From Gammaproteobacteria bacterium (GTDB lineage: Bacteria; Pseudomonadota; Gammaproteobacteria; Pseudomonadales; Cellvibrionaceae): 64,000 nt of DNA. The stretch spans positions 1 through 64,000 of the forward strand of contig SEBU01000006.1 in the NCBI GenBank assembly GCA_004173475.1, given 5' to 3'. The position numbers were made by a program, and so were the translations under genes. Within the stretch, counting starts at the first letter, position 1. Every line of letters begins with the position of its first letter. The notes under the pieces are model-generated. The model was given only the letters and a program-made list of their open reading frames with translations, was not told the DNA's origin and did no database searches. Positions 1 to 9,016 of this stretch are shown here, one piece after another.

Positions 1-105
1 TATTTTTTATCTTTGTAAACCCTTATTTTCATTCGGATTTTACTTTTCTTGCCGAACCATCATTTTAATCCGGAGATCAAAAAAGCCTGCTCGGCGAGGG
101 CGCGA

Positions 106-134
106 ACTATAGGGACGCATCAACAACCTTGCAA
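106..134 (-). promoter_or_regulatory. rRNA/tRNA-type promoter firing out of the left edge
   Basis: On the minus strand TTGCAA (129-134) and TATAGT (106-111) are separated by exactly 17 bases and followed by a GC-rich discriminator, TCGCGCCC. This is the architecture of stringently controlled stable-RNA promoters, and it resembles the tRNA-fMet promoter elsewhere in the window, which shares the CCCTATA core. Transcription would start near base 99 and leave the window. In Pseudomonas aeruginosa pssA-ilvC lies next to an rRNA operon, so an rRNA operon to the left is the likely target. That target is inference; the promoter elements are seen directly. Confidence 0.6.
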
Positions 135-230
135 GCTTTTTTGCATTTATTTTGGGAGATACTTGCCGCTTCGACGAACAAATAAACAGAAATAACGCAA
201 AGCATCCAGCCTGAAGAATTTATAAGCGGA

Positions 231-1049
231 TCAGGATGCCTTTATCATACCAATTTTTCTAAGCAACCATATTCCTGGCGCAGACAACCCGTAAGCGATA
301 GAGATAGCCAACAAACCTTCTTCTTGAAAAATTATCAGTAGCGCAAACGCCATAACAATTAACAGCATTACACCAAAAGGAACCCGACCGCGGAAATCAA
401 CGCTTTTAAAACTGGTGTAACGGAAATTGGAAACCATTAGCAACCCCGTGCAGATTGTTAAGATTGCCAAACCTGCTTTAGCCCAAATATTTTCTGGCTG
501 ATAACTAGATAAAGTTAATACTGTTGCCGCAATAATCCCTGCCGCCATGGGACTTGCGAGGCCCATAAAATATTTTTTATCGACCACCCCAATTTGCGTA
601 TTGAAGCGCGCTAGACGCAAAGCGGCGCAGGCCGTGTACACAAAAGCCGCGGCCCAACCCCAACGACCCAAATCGTGAAGTACCCAACTGAACATTACCA
701 GCGCCGGAGCAACACCGAAAGAAACCATATCCGCGAGGCTATCGTATTGTTCACCGAATGCTGACTGCGTGTTAGTCATGCGCGCTACGCGACCATCCAT
801 ACCATCGAGCAACATAGCGATAAAAATCGCCACAGCTGCGTGACCGAAATTGCCATGCATGCCTGAGACAATCGCGTAAAACCCGCCGAAAAGTGCAGCC
901 GTGGTAAACAAGTTAGGCAGCAAATAAACGCCGCGATGACGAACCTTTTGCCCGCCTTCGGAAACCTCTTCCTCGTGATCACCAAATAGTAAATCACTGT
1001 CGCGCTTTTTATTTTCGATGGCTTCGTTTTGTTCGCTTTGGCTATTCAT
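231..1049 (-). CDS. pssA: CDP-diacylglycerol--serine O-phosphatidyltransferase
   Basis: Integral membrane enzyme that joins CDP-diacylglycerol and L-serine into phosphatidylserine, the precursor of phosphatidylethanolamine. The CDP-alcohol phosphatidyltransferase signature DGxxAR-x8-G-x3-D-x3-D is complete (DGRVAR ... G ... D ... D), and several hydrophobic segments fill the rest. The open frame extends to 1088. On the coding strand AAGAGG precedes two consecutive ATGs, with the second (1049) at the better spacing of six bases, so I start there; this gives 272 residues with a hydrophilic N-terminus. It lies downstream of ilvC on the same strand, as in Pseudomonas, with the ilvC terminator between them. 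Confidence 0.93.
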   Translation of the reverse strand: MNSQSEQNEAIENKKRDSDLLFGDHEEEVSEGGQKVRHRGVYLLPNLFTTAALFGGFYAIVSGMHGNFGHAAVAIFIAMLLDGMDGRVARMTNTQSAFGEQYDSLADMVSFGVAPALVMFSWVLHDLGRWGWAAAFVYTACAALRLARFNTQIGVVDKKYFMGLASPMAAGIIAATVLTLSSYQPENIWAKAGLAILTICTGLLMVSNFRYTSFKSVDFRGRVPFGVMLLIVMAFALLIIFQEEGLLAISIAYGLSAPGIWLLRKIGMIKAS

Positions 1050-1130
1050 CATCAACCTCTTCTTATCGCGGGGAGCGCCATTGTACACATCAAATTAAAA
1101 CTGCATATGTTCTTGACCTCACCAAAATGC

Positions 1131-1156
1131 AAAAGCCCCGCACAGGGCGGGGCTTT
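1131..1156 (-). terminator. Intrinsic terminator after ilvC
   Basis: GC-rich hairpin with arms AAAGCCCCGC and GGCGGGGCTTT and a very short loop, followed on the minus strand by a T-rich stretch (TTTTGCATTTTGG). It sits 22 bases past the ilvC stop and separates ilvC from pssA. Confidence 0.75.
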
Positions 1157-1177
1157 CGGTAAATACCAATCGTGAGA

Positions 1178-2215
<1,038 letters not shown>

Positions 2216-2250
2216 TTATGTCGAAATCGACAGGATTTGATGAGGCGCGC

Positions 2251-2279
2251 AGTGTAGAAAAAAACCAATATCACGTAAA
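2251..2279 (-). promoter_or_regulatory. ilvC promoter
   Basis: On the minus strand TTTACG (2274-2279) and TACACT (2251-2256) are 17 bases apart, each four of six to consensus. The -35 element lies inside the palindrome at 2268-2286, the arrangement expected of a LysR-activated promoter. No transcript data; prediction by eye. Confidence 0.55.
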
Positions 2280-2286
2280 ATGATAT
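2268..2286. promoter_or_regulatory. Palindrome ATATCA-N7-TGATAT, candidate IlvY operator
   Basis: Perfect six-base inverted repeat with a seven-base spacer overlapping the ilvC -35 box. Its centre is 32 bases (three helical turns) from the centre of the second palindrome at 2301-2317, which suits a LysR tetramer. E. coli ilvY-ilvC likewise has two operators; assignment here is inference. Confidence 0.5.
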
Positions 2287-2300
2287 ATTTGCATGTTAAT

Positions 2301-2317
2301 GTTGCACTTTATGCAAC
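2301..2317. promoter_or_regulatory. Palindrome GTTGC-N7-GCAAC, candidate IlvY operator
   Basis: Perfect five-base inverted repeat with a T-N11-A core (TGCACTTTATGCA), the classic LysR-family recognition pattern. It lies upstream of the chosen GTG start of ilvY; this supports placing the ilvY start after it rather than at the more upstream codon at 2280. Confidence 0.6.
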
Positions 2318-2333
2318 ACCCAAGGTAGTAGCT

Positions 2334-3221
2334 GTGGATATCACTAAACTCAAACTTTTCTGCGCCCTCGCCAATAGTCTGCATTTTGGACGAGCCGCCA
2401 ATGCCTGCCACGTGAGCCCATCGACATTGAGCCGTAACATCAAACAACTTGAGGATGATTTGGGAGTGAGTTTGTTTGAGCGGGACAATCGTTCAGTTGC
2501 TCTTACCCACGAAGGCCGGAGCTATCTAAATTTTGCGCGCGAAGTATTACAGCAATGGGAGACTTATCAGGAATCGCTGATCGCGCAGGCCGATCAACTG
2601 CACGGGCAACTTAGCATTTACTGTTCGGTAACGGCCAGCTACAGCTTCTTATATGACATCCTTACCGAATTCCGAGTTAAGCATCCCGGCATTGCCATTA
2701 AATTGCACACCGGTGATCCAGCGCAATCCATTGAACGTGTACAGGCCGGTTATGAAGATATTGCGATTGCTGCCAAGCCTGACAAAATGCCTGCAGGAAT
2801 TAGTTTTAAACCTATTACTCGCTCGCCGATGATTTTTATCTCACCAAAAAATAATCCTAACTGGCGAGCACCCGGCACCGACACCCCAGATTTTTGGCAA
2901 CAAATTCCGATGATCATTTCCGAGGAAGGTTTAGTCCGCGAGCGTCTGGATAATTGGTTTGAACAACAAAAAATTAAACCGAATATTTATGCCGAAGTAA
3001 AAGGTAACGAAGCCATTGTAAGCATGGTGAGCTTGGGATTCGGTGTAGGCGTACTGCCTAAGATTGTGGTGGACAATAGTCCGCTCGCCGAACGCGTCGA
3101 ACCTTTTGTGCTGCAACCGGACTTAGGCCCCTACTCCATGGGAATTTGTGTGATGGAAAAACGTTTGAAAAGCCCAATACTCAATGCATTTTGGGCACAG
3201 CTGGCTCACGAAAAAAGCTAA
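2334..3221 (+). CDS. ilvY: LysR-family regulator of ilvC, IlvY
   Basis: Transcription factor that senses the IlvC substrate and activates ilvC. The N-terminal winged helix is clear (HFGRAANACHVSPSTLSR, like E. coli IlvY), followed by a substrate-binding domain with the IlvY-like stretches CSVTASYS and MVSLGFGVGVLP. The open frame begins at 2280, but family alignment and the spacing of AAGG (2322-2325) favour the GTG at 2334, giving 295 residues; the operator palindromes would otherwise be coding. Divergent to ilvC with about 140 bases between the starts. Family identity is strong from memory of the E. coli protein. Confidence 0.93.
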   Translation: MDITKLKLFCALANSLHFGRAANACHVSPSTLSRNIKQLEDDLGVSLFERDNRSVALTHEGRSYLNFAREVLQQWETYQESLIAQADQLHGQLSIYCSVTASYSFLYDILTEFRVKHPGIAIKLHTGDPAQSIERVQAGYEDIAIAAKPDKMPAGISFKPITRSPMIFISPKNNPNWRAPGTDTPDFWQQIPMIISEEGLVRERLDNWFEQQKIKPNIYAEVKGNEAIVSMVSLGFGVGVLPKIVVDNSPLAERVEPFVLQPDLGPYSMGICVMEKRLKSPILNAFWAQLAHEKS

Positions 3222-3614
3222 CTCACGAAAAATAATTGCACTTAAATTTTTTGTTCAATAACCCTATTATCCCGTTGGCTTCCATATGCATCAACTTAAT
3301 TTGATCCAGGCGCTTTAAAACAACCTCGCGAATTTGTTATAAACCTCATCGACCACAATGTATTCCTTGCTTAGATTTCGCCTCTGTAATTCTCTATCAC
3401 GAACCAAACAAAATTTACGTAAAGCTAGCAAACGATCAATTTGACAAAAATCTCTGACGGATGCTGATCCTAAATCGCGCCGCAGAATTAATCAGAATAC
3501 CAAAGCATCAGGATCATCTCAAAAAAAATCCCGCCGGAGAAACTATAAAAAAGAATTAGTTGCAACACATCCACATTTAAAGATGTCCGCAACTTTTCCC
3601 CCTTGTGAAATGAT
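3222..3614. other. Intergenic stretch, nothing recognised
   Basis: About 390 bases between the convergent ilvY and glycosylase genes. I see no convincing terminator, RNA gene or known repeat. One minus-strand frame stays open from 3491 to 3315 but has no plausible start codon and no recognisable product. Confidence 0.5.
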
Positions 3615-4181
3615 TTATCGAAATGGTTTGCTTAAAAATGGCGATCCGGATAAACCAAATCGCCACGGTAGATCTACCGCTTTCGAAATGCCGATACGAG
3701 GACCGCAAACAATATCCACCGAATTTTTTGCTGCAGTTAATTCAAAAGGCGGTTTATCCAATGACATACCATTAAACTCATGAACAATCGCTAGTGCTTG
3801 ACCTAATTTCCCCGGGCCAGAGCATAACAAGCGAACATTGTTTGTATTACGTCGCCGCTCCATAATGTCTAAACCAATAATCGGCTCTAATGCGCGAATC
3901 AAAACCCCTGCGCCATGCCCTTCGTTTTCGCATACAAAGTTTAAACACCAGTGAATACCGTATGAACGATATACGTAAGCACATCCAGGCGGCCCGAACA
4001 TAGCAGCATTACGTTTTGTTTCACCCACAAAAGTATGTGAAGCGGGATCAGCTTGATCGTAGGCCTCAGTTTCAACAATGATGCCGCCTACGCCATCAAC
4101 AGTGAAATTTGCTCCTATTAATTGGCGAGCGACTTCATGAGAGGGTAGAGAAAAATCGATATTGTGATGGATCTTTTTCAT
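3615..4181 (-). CDS. DNA-3-methyladenine glycosylase (AAG/MPG family)
   Basis: Monofunctional base-excision glycosylase removing alkylated purines. The family signature with the catalytic glutamate is present near residue 37 (VETEAY, then D and PASH), followed by the conserved [19 protein letters not shown] stretch and the late PGKLGQAL motif. At 188 residues it is a typical bacterial length. It stands alone, convergent with ilvY and divergent from the large exported protein gene. Only a weak ribosome binding site is visible, but the ATG fits the family start. Confidence 0.92.
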   Translation of the reverse strand: MKKIHHNIDFSLPSHEVARQLIGANFTVDGVGGIIVETEAYDQADPASHTFVGETKRNAAMFGPPGCAYVYRSYGIHWCLNFVCENEGHGAGVLIRALEPIIGLDIMERRRNTNNVRLLCSGPGKLGQALAIVHEFNGMSLDKPPFELTAAKNSVDIVCGPRIGISKAVDLPWRFGLSGSPFLSKPFR

Positions 4182-4380
4182 ATTGAAATTAATCTTTTTC
4201 TAAAAATAGGATTACTTATTTCTGACCGAAATTTATCACAAATAAGTTTACTAAAAATTAAATTTTATACGCCATAATTTTTAACTGTCCAGTGACAAAC
4301 AAGGAAAACGGATCATAAGGTGATTACACTATTTGAGCGTGACCAAAACTTTTCACCGACTTTAACAGTAAGGAGTTTGT

Positions 4381-6408
4381 ATGAACAAGTTCAATACGGA
4401 ATCACACATACGCACTATAAAACTTATAAGCCAAAGATATAGATTGCAATTTATATTAAGCATTCTAATTTCTTTGTTTGTTGCACCAATGAGTTTTTCT
4501 GCGACACCCTATTGCAGCAGCATATTTCAAAATGGTCTACAAACACATGGAACGAATGGATCAATCAACTTTGGGAAAAATTCACGTTTGATTGACTCTT
4601 ACAATGCAAGACTAAACACACCCGTGGTTACGATTGATTCAACATCAGTGCTTAAAACATGTGGGAAACAAGATTGTACAGCTACTGGAATACCTATCGA
4701 CGGGTTACCGGTTGACAAAAAAGAGTCTTGGCCATGGGAGAACGTGTATGTTTATGACAATCAAACAGCATCCATAGGAAGCCCTGAGGCCACGAATTTT
4801 CGTAACATCGAACTCGGCACCAATGCGACCGCGGTTTTTGTACAAAGCCCCACCTATTATTACATCGATAAATTAACTCTGGGATATAAAAGCATATTAC
4901 GATTGTCAGCCGGGGATTATTGGATTAATAACTTTACTGCACTTGCAAACGCAAGAATTGAAATTGTTGGTGAAGGCCCTGTCACCTTTTTTGTGAAAGG
5001 AAATTTTAGCCTTCCATTGAATTTTAAAATAAACGAAAACACCAAAGATCCTTCTCGCATTTCCATCTATACATACGGATATTCGGATTATGCAGCAGGC
5101 AGCAGAATCTGGGCATTTATCCGCAGCCAAACGAGTGCAACATTAAAACACAAAGCACAAATATACGGCGGGCTGCTAGCAAATTCTATTTCGCTTGAAG
5201 GTTCGAGCATCGTCGATTTCGATGCTAAGGCTGTCGATAAAATGAGTTTTAATTATTTTTGTTCAGGCTATGTCCCTTACATCGATGTGACTCCACCACA
5301 GATAGATATTGTGCATCCTGCTGACATTAGCGGCCCTGAAACAACTCTCACAGGGACAATAAGAGATCCGGGCGGAATCAAAAGAGCAATCTTGCGCTAC
5401 GGCAATACGGAATTGCCATTAGCTCTTGTGAACGACCAGTTTTCTATTAAGTTGCCACTGGAGGTGGGAGAAAATATATTTTCTGTTGAGGCCGTAGACG
5501 ATGCAGGAAACCTTACGACTCGCGGAGTTTTTTTAACACGAGAACCTATTCCAGGCTTTAAATTTTTATTTGATAATTACGAGCCATTTCAAATGGCAGA
5601 TCACTTAGACATTTCCGGCACACTCAGCATTCCTGATGGTCACACGATTAAAAGTGCGGTTGTACAAACCGCATCAGGAGAGCTATCACTACCACTTGTT
5701 GATAATAAATTCAGCATCACTTTGCCATTGGTCATGGGCTATAACGAATACAAGTTTGTTGCCTTCGATCAATACGACAATAAAACGATTGAAGTTCTTC
5801 AAGCAGGCGGCCTGGAAGGCGTGGAACTTGTTGACGTGCAAATAAATCCTGATTTTGGAACCAATCCAGTGCGGGAAATTACCGGTGAAGTCCATAGCTT
5901 GTGGCCGGCGGAAAGCTTAGTGGCAACATTCGAAGATGAACCGCTTGAGTTGATTCCGGTTACAAATATTATTTCGCGTTTTAAACGGACCATTGTTATG
6001 ACGGATTATCGCGAGCGCTTTGACATACGGGTTGAAGCACCTAACGGCGAAACTACATATGGGGAATTCGATTCGTGGTATGAGCAAGATAGAACCGTGG
6101 TCTATTTAGATAATGAGTATTTCACTACAACTGAAAACGCAACCATTTTTATAACGGGAACATTACATTTACCAGTGGAGCTCATTGGCGCTGTCACTGG
6201 AATTGTTGTGACCTCTGACCAGATGCCTGGTATCGAGATACCTGTCGATTGGACGGCTGGCGCAGAACAAAACTCAACTTTCTCGGTGGAAGTCCCTTTA
6301 GCAGTAGGAGACAACAAATTGGTTGTTAAAGCTAAAAAAGGCAATGAAGATTTCAACCCGGGGTTGGGATGGTCTCAAGCCGAGCTTTTCGTAACGCGAT
6401 ACGAGTAA
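4381..6408 (+). CDS. Large exported protein with tandem Ig-like domains
   Basis: Function unknown. Residues 20-40 form a signal peptide (basic stretch, then FILSILISLFVAP, cleavage probably after FSA). Residues 42-295 form a beta-rich region with paired cysteines and no family I can name. From about 300 four repeats of roughly 90 residues follow, each with the pattern of bacterial Ig-like modules: TGTI/SGTL-type strands, then a glycine-rich GENIFSVEAVDDAGN or GDNKLVVKA strand. No LPXTG, C-terminal helix, autotransporter barrel or dockerin is visible, so it is probably secreted or loosely attached. AAGGAG precedes the ATG. Its own terminator follows. The N-terminal half may be an adhesive or polymer-like module; that is a guess. 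Confidence 0.75.
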   Translation: MNKFNTESHIRTIKLISQRYRLQFILSILISLFVAPMSFSATPYCSSIFQNGLQTHGTNGSINFGKNSRLIDSYNARLNTPVVTIDSTSVLKTCGKQDCTATGIPIDGLPVDKKESWPWENVYVYDNQTASIGSPEATNFRNIELGTNATAVFVQSPTYYYIDKLTLGYKSILRLSAGDYWINNFTALANARIEIVGEGPVTFFVKGNFSLPLNFKINENTKDPSRISIYTYGYSDYAAGSRIWAFIRSQTSATLKHKAQIYGGLLANSISLEGSSIVDFDAKAVDKMSFNYFCSGYVPYIDVTPPQIDIVHPADISGPETTLTGTIRDPGGIKRAILRYGNTELPLALVNDQFSIKLPLEVGENIFSVEAVDDAGNLTTRGVFLTREPIPGFKFLFDNYEPFQMADHLDISGTLSIPDGHTIKSAVVQTASGELSLPLVDNKFSITLPLVMGYNEYKFVAFDQYDNKTIEVLQAGGLEGVELVDVQINPDFGTNPVREITGEVHSLWPAESLVATFEDEPLELIPVTNIISRFKRTIVMTDYRERFDIRVEAPNGETTYGEFDSWYEQDRTVVYLDNEYFTTTENATIFITGTLHLPVELIGAVTGIVVTSDQMPGIEIPVDWTAGAEQNSTFSVEVPLAVGDNKLVVKAKKGNEDFNPGLGWSQAELFVTRYE

Positions 6409-6414
6409 ATTTAT

Positions 6415-6450
6415 ACGCGCCTCACACACAGTTGTGTATGTGAGGCGCGT
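6415..6450 (+). terminator. Long hairpin terminator after the Ig-like protein gene
   Basis: A 16-base stem with one mismatch (ACGCGCCTCACA core) around a GTTG tetraloop begins six bases after the stop. Only a short ATTTAAA follows instead of a full T run, so termination strength is uncertain. Confidence 0.6.
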
Positions 6451-6651
6451 ATTTAAAGATTGGGCAGAAATAAAATGTCGACTTTATGTTATTAAGTTTT
6501 TTATTCATTTTTACATTTAAGGTTCCAATCGATTAGTGAGCAGATGAAAACCGCAACAAAATGTTTTCCCAAATATTTATTCAGTAGGACTAATGAGAGG
6601 CCTACAAATTCTTTTGATTGTCGCGTAGACCACAAATATTAACGCGCCACA

Positions 6652-6680
6652 TTGATTCTTTATGACTATAAAGCTATATA
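6652..6680 (+). promoter_or_regulatory. Promoter of the biosynthetic operon with an operator in its spacer
   Basis: TTGATT (6652-6657) and TATATA (6675-6680) are 17 bases apart. The spacer contains a perfect inverted repeat CTTTAT-GACT-ATAAAG (6658-6673), well placed for a repressor that blocks RNA polymerase, presumably the ArsR-type product of the first gene. Transcription would start at about 6688, the A of the ATG, so the message may be leaderless. Seen in sequence; the regulation is inference. Confidence 0.5.
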
Positions 6681-6687
6681 TGTAGAC

Positions 6688-6999
6688 ATGAAAACAGACT
6701 ACTTAAATGAAATTCCTCTCGCTTGGGAAGGCGTTGCGCGCATATTTGAAGCGCTTGGCTCACCCATCAGACAGCGTCTTTTACTGATTTTTGAAGTCGA
6801 CGAAGAACTCACCATAAAACAAATTGCTGACCTTTTCTCATTTAGCCGTACCACGACATTGTTCCACCTGAAAGTGTTGGAGAATGCCAATCTCCTGCTG
6901 CGTCGTCGTGAAGGGAGGGAGGTATATTTACGTCTTAACAAGGAGCCGCTGCTGGATGCGCTACAGCGGGTACAGAAATACACCACAGAAGAGGTTTAG
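6688..6999 (+). CDS. ArsR-type winged-helix transcriptional regulator
   Basis: First gene of the 11-gene operon. The 103 residues carry a winged helix typical of ArsR/HTH_20 proteins: LGSPIRQRLLL, then the recognition helix FSFSRTTTLFHLKVLE and a wing GREVYLRLN. I see no clustered cysteines for metal binding, so it probably senses a small molecule or acts by dimer state alone. The open frame reaches back to a TTG at 6652, but that codon is inside the predicted promoter, so the ATG at 6688 is chosen. No Shine-Dalgarno precedes it, consistent with a leaderless start. It is followed two bases later by the ketosynthase gene. Confidence 0.85.
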   Translation: MKTDYLNEIPLAWEGVARIFEALGSPIRQRLLLIFEVDEELTIKQIADLFSFSRTTTLFHLKVLENANLLLRRREGREVYLRLNKEPLLDALQRVQKYTTEEV

Positions 7000-7001
7000 T
7001 T

Positions 7002-8000
7002 GTGATCAGGAACATAAGGATACTAGGGACAGGCCACGTTTTGCCTAAACACTGCGTACTGAGTAGCGAGATTGATGATCGTCAGGGTTTTCCCGCAGGC
7101 AAAACTGAAAAAATAGGGGGCGTGTATAAACGCTACTTCGCCGCGCCCGATGAAACAGCAGCGGGTTTAGCCGCTGCCGCAGCACACCGCGCATTAAGTG
7201 CGGCTGGCCTTACTTTAAATGATATTGATTGCCTGGTTGCGACGAGCGCGACTATGGATCAAGGCATGCCATCTAACGCTGCGCTAGTCCACGCCGAGCT
7301 GGGTTTATCCGAACGCGGAATTCCAGCATTTGATATCAATGCGAGCTGCCTGGGATTTTTAGCCGCACTCGATTCGCTAACCTGGATGCTAACCGCAGGT
7401 GGTTACAAACGGATATTGTTGGTAGCAGCAGATCTCGCATCCTGTGGATTGAACTGGAGCGATATGGAGTCCAGCTCGATATTCGGCGATGGTGCTGCGG
7501 CCGCAATCCTCAGTAAATCCGACGATGCTGCTGGCTCCAAAATTTTTGCGACCTCCCTTAAAACTTATTCCGAAGGAGTTCACTACTGCGAAATTCCAGC
7601 GGGCGGATCTCGTTATCACCCCACCCGTATCACCCAGGACTTCTCACCGCTCACCAAATTTCATATGGATGGGAAAAAAGTCTTTCGTCTCGCGTCTCAA
7701 ATAATGCCGGACTTTATGTCCCAGCTCCTGCAGGCAGCTGGCAAATCCTTAGCTGATATTAATTGGTTTGTACCACATCAGGCGAGCCAGCTTGCCATTC
7801 ATCACCTCACCCGGCGCCTAAATGTTGCGCCGGAAAAAGTAATCGATATTTTTGCTAATCATGGCAATCAAGTTGCTGCATCCTTACCAACAGCACTGGA
7901 TATCGGCATACGCGATGGACGTATCAAACGCGGACAAATCGTCCTGCTCATTGGAACAGGTGCAGGTCTTTCCATGGGCGGTGTGGTGATGGAGTACTAA
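7002..8000 (+). CDS. Ketoacyl synthase III (FabH/OleA-like)
   Basis: Thiolase-fold enzyme that condenses an acyl thioester with a second thioester. The catalytic cysteine is in NASCLGF (Cys116), the histidine in VPHQAS near 250 and the asparagine in NHGNQVAAS near 280, so the Cys-His-Asn triad of KAS III is complete. The glycine-rich C-terminus GTGAGLSMGG is typical. The GTG start follows AGAGG at suitable spacing, two bases after the regulator stop. It is 332 residues long. Its placement in an operon with an SDR and an adenylating enzyme, away from other fab genes, argues for a specialised condensation rather than housekeeping fatty acid initiation. Substrates cannot be read from the sequence. 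Confidence 0.85.
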   Translation: MIRNIRILGTGHVLPKHCVLSSEIDDRQGFPAGKTEKIGGVYKRYFAAPDETAAGLAAAAAHRALSAAGLTLNDIDCLVATSATMDQGMPSNAALVHAELGLSERGIPAFDINASCLGFLAALDSLTWMLTAGGYKRILLVAADLASCGLNWSDMESSSIFGDGAAAAILSKSDDAAGSKIFATSLKTYSEGVHYCEIPAGGSRYHPTRITQDFSPLTKFHMDGKKVFRLASQIMPDFMSQLLQAAGKSLADINWFVPHQASQLAIHHLTRRLNVAPEKVIDIFANHGNQVAASLPTALDIGIRDGRIKRGQIVLLIGTGAGLSMGGVVMEY

Positions 8001-9016
8001 TGAAAATTCTGGTCACGGGTGGCACAGGATTTTTAGGCCGACATATCGTCTGGCGCCTCGCAGAGCTTGGGCACGACATTGTGTTTACCGGACGTGATGC
8101 GCAGGCGGCAGCGCAAGTCAGCGAATTGGCGCGCACGCCGGCATCCTGGTTGGCTCTGAATCATGGGCACGCCGAAAGTGCTCTGGTTCAAGCAGCACGA
8201 GGTATGGATGCGATTGTGCATTCCGCTGCCTTATCGTCTCCCTGGGGCAAATATGCAGATTTTTATGAAGCGAATGTCACCGGCACTGAGGAAGTCTTAT
8301 CAGCTTGCATTGTGAATCAGATACCCCGGCTGATTCACATTTCCACGCCGAGCTTGTATTTCGATTTCAAAGATCGTTTGAACATAAACGAACAAGAACC
8401 TCTGCCCCCTCCGGTTAATGACTACGCATCAACTAAAGGACAGGCTGAACAGCGGGTGTTGAGTTCGAAAGTACCTGAGCGGGTGATACTGCGCCCTCGT
8501 GCCATTTTTGGTCCGTGGGACAACACGCTAATGCCGCGCATTTTACGCGTAATGAAGAATGGCAGTATTCCGCTAATGCGAGGCGGACAGGCGCTACTGG
8601 ATATTACTTATGTAGAAAATGTGGTGGAAGCCGTAGTGCTCGCATTGACCAAACCCATATCTGGGAACGTAAAAACTTACAACGTCACTAATGGTGAGCC
8701 GCAAACTTTGCACAGCCTGCTGCAACAAATGGCGAGTGCATTTGAGCTGCCATTACGCACGCGTCCATTACCCTGGTGGCTGGTCAGCGCGCTCGCACAA
8801 ACGCTCGAATTTACGGCGCGTAAAACGCACGGTCGCGAACCAAAAATTACGCGGTATGGAGCTGGCGTTCTCGCGTTCAGCCAAACTCTCGATATTTCCG
8901 CTATTCAAGAGGACTTGGGTTACCGACCGCAGTTATCTATTGCCGAGGGTATGCGCCGGCATGCGTTGTGGTATGCCAATCAAAACACTATTTCAAACAG
9001 CAGGTCGGCGTCATGA
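8000..9016 (+). CDS. Extended SDR, NAD(P)-dependent epimerase/3-beta-HSD-like reductase
   Basis: The N-terminal nucleotide motif TGGTGFLG lies at residues 7-14 and the catalytic YASTK (YxxxK) near 146; the 338-residue length is that of extended SDRs. The family includes OleD, which reduces 2-alkyl-3-ketoacids next to OleA in olefin and beta-lactone pathways, and 3-beta-hydroxysteroid dehydrogenases. The ATG shares one base with the ketosynthase stop (TAATG), so translation is coupled and a role acting on the ketosynthase product is likely. That role is inference; the fold and cofactor motif are seen. Confidence 0.85.
   Translation: MKILVTGGTGFLGRHIVWRLAELGHDIVFTGRDAQAAAQVSELARTPASWLALNHGHAESALVQAARGMDAIVHSAALSSPWGKYADFYEANVTGTEEVLSACIVNQIPRLIHISTPSLYFDFKDRLNINEQEPLPPPVNDYASTKGQAEQRVLSSKVPERVILRPRAIFGPWDNTLMPRILRVMKNGSIPLMRGGQALLDITYVENVVEAVVLALTKPISGNVKTYNVTNGEPQTLHSLLQQMASAFELPLRTRPLPWWLVSALAQTLEFTARKTHGREPKITRYGAGVLAFSQTLDISAIQEDLGYRPQLSIAEGMRRHALWYANQNTISNSRSAS

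Noticed and set aside
3315-3491. 58-codon open minus-strand stretch in the ilvY-glycosylase gap
   Set aside because: No ATG, GTG or TTG with a ribosome binding site begins it, length is within chance, and no family match is apparent.
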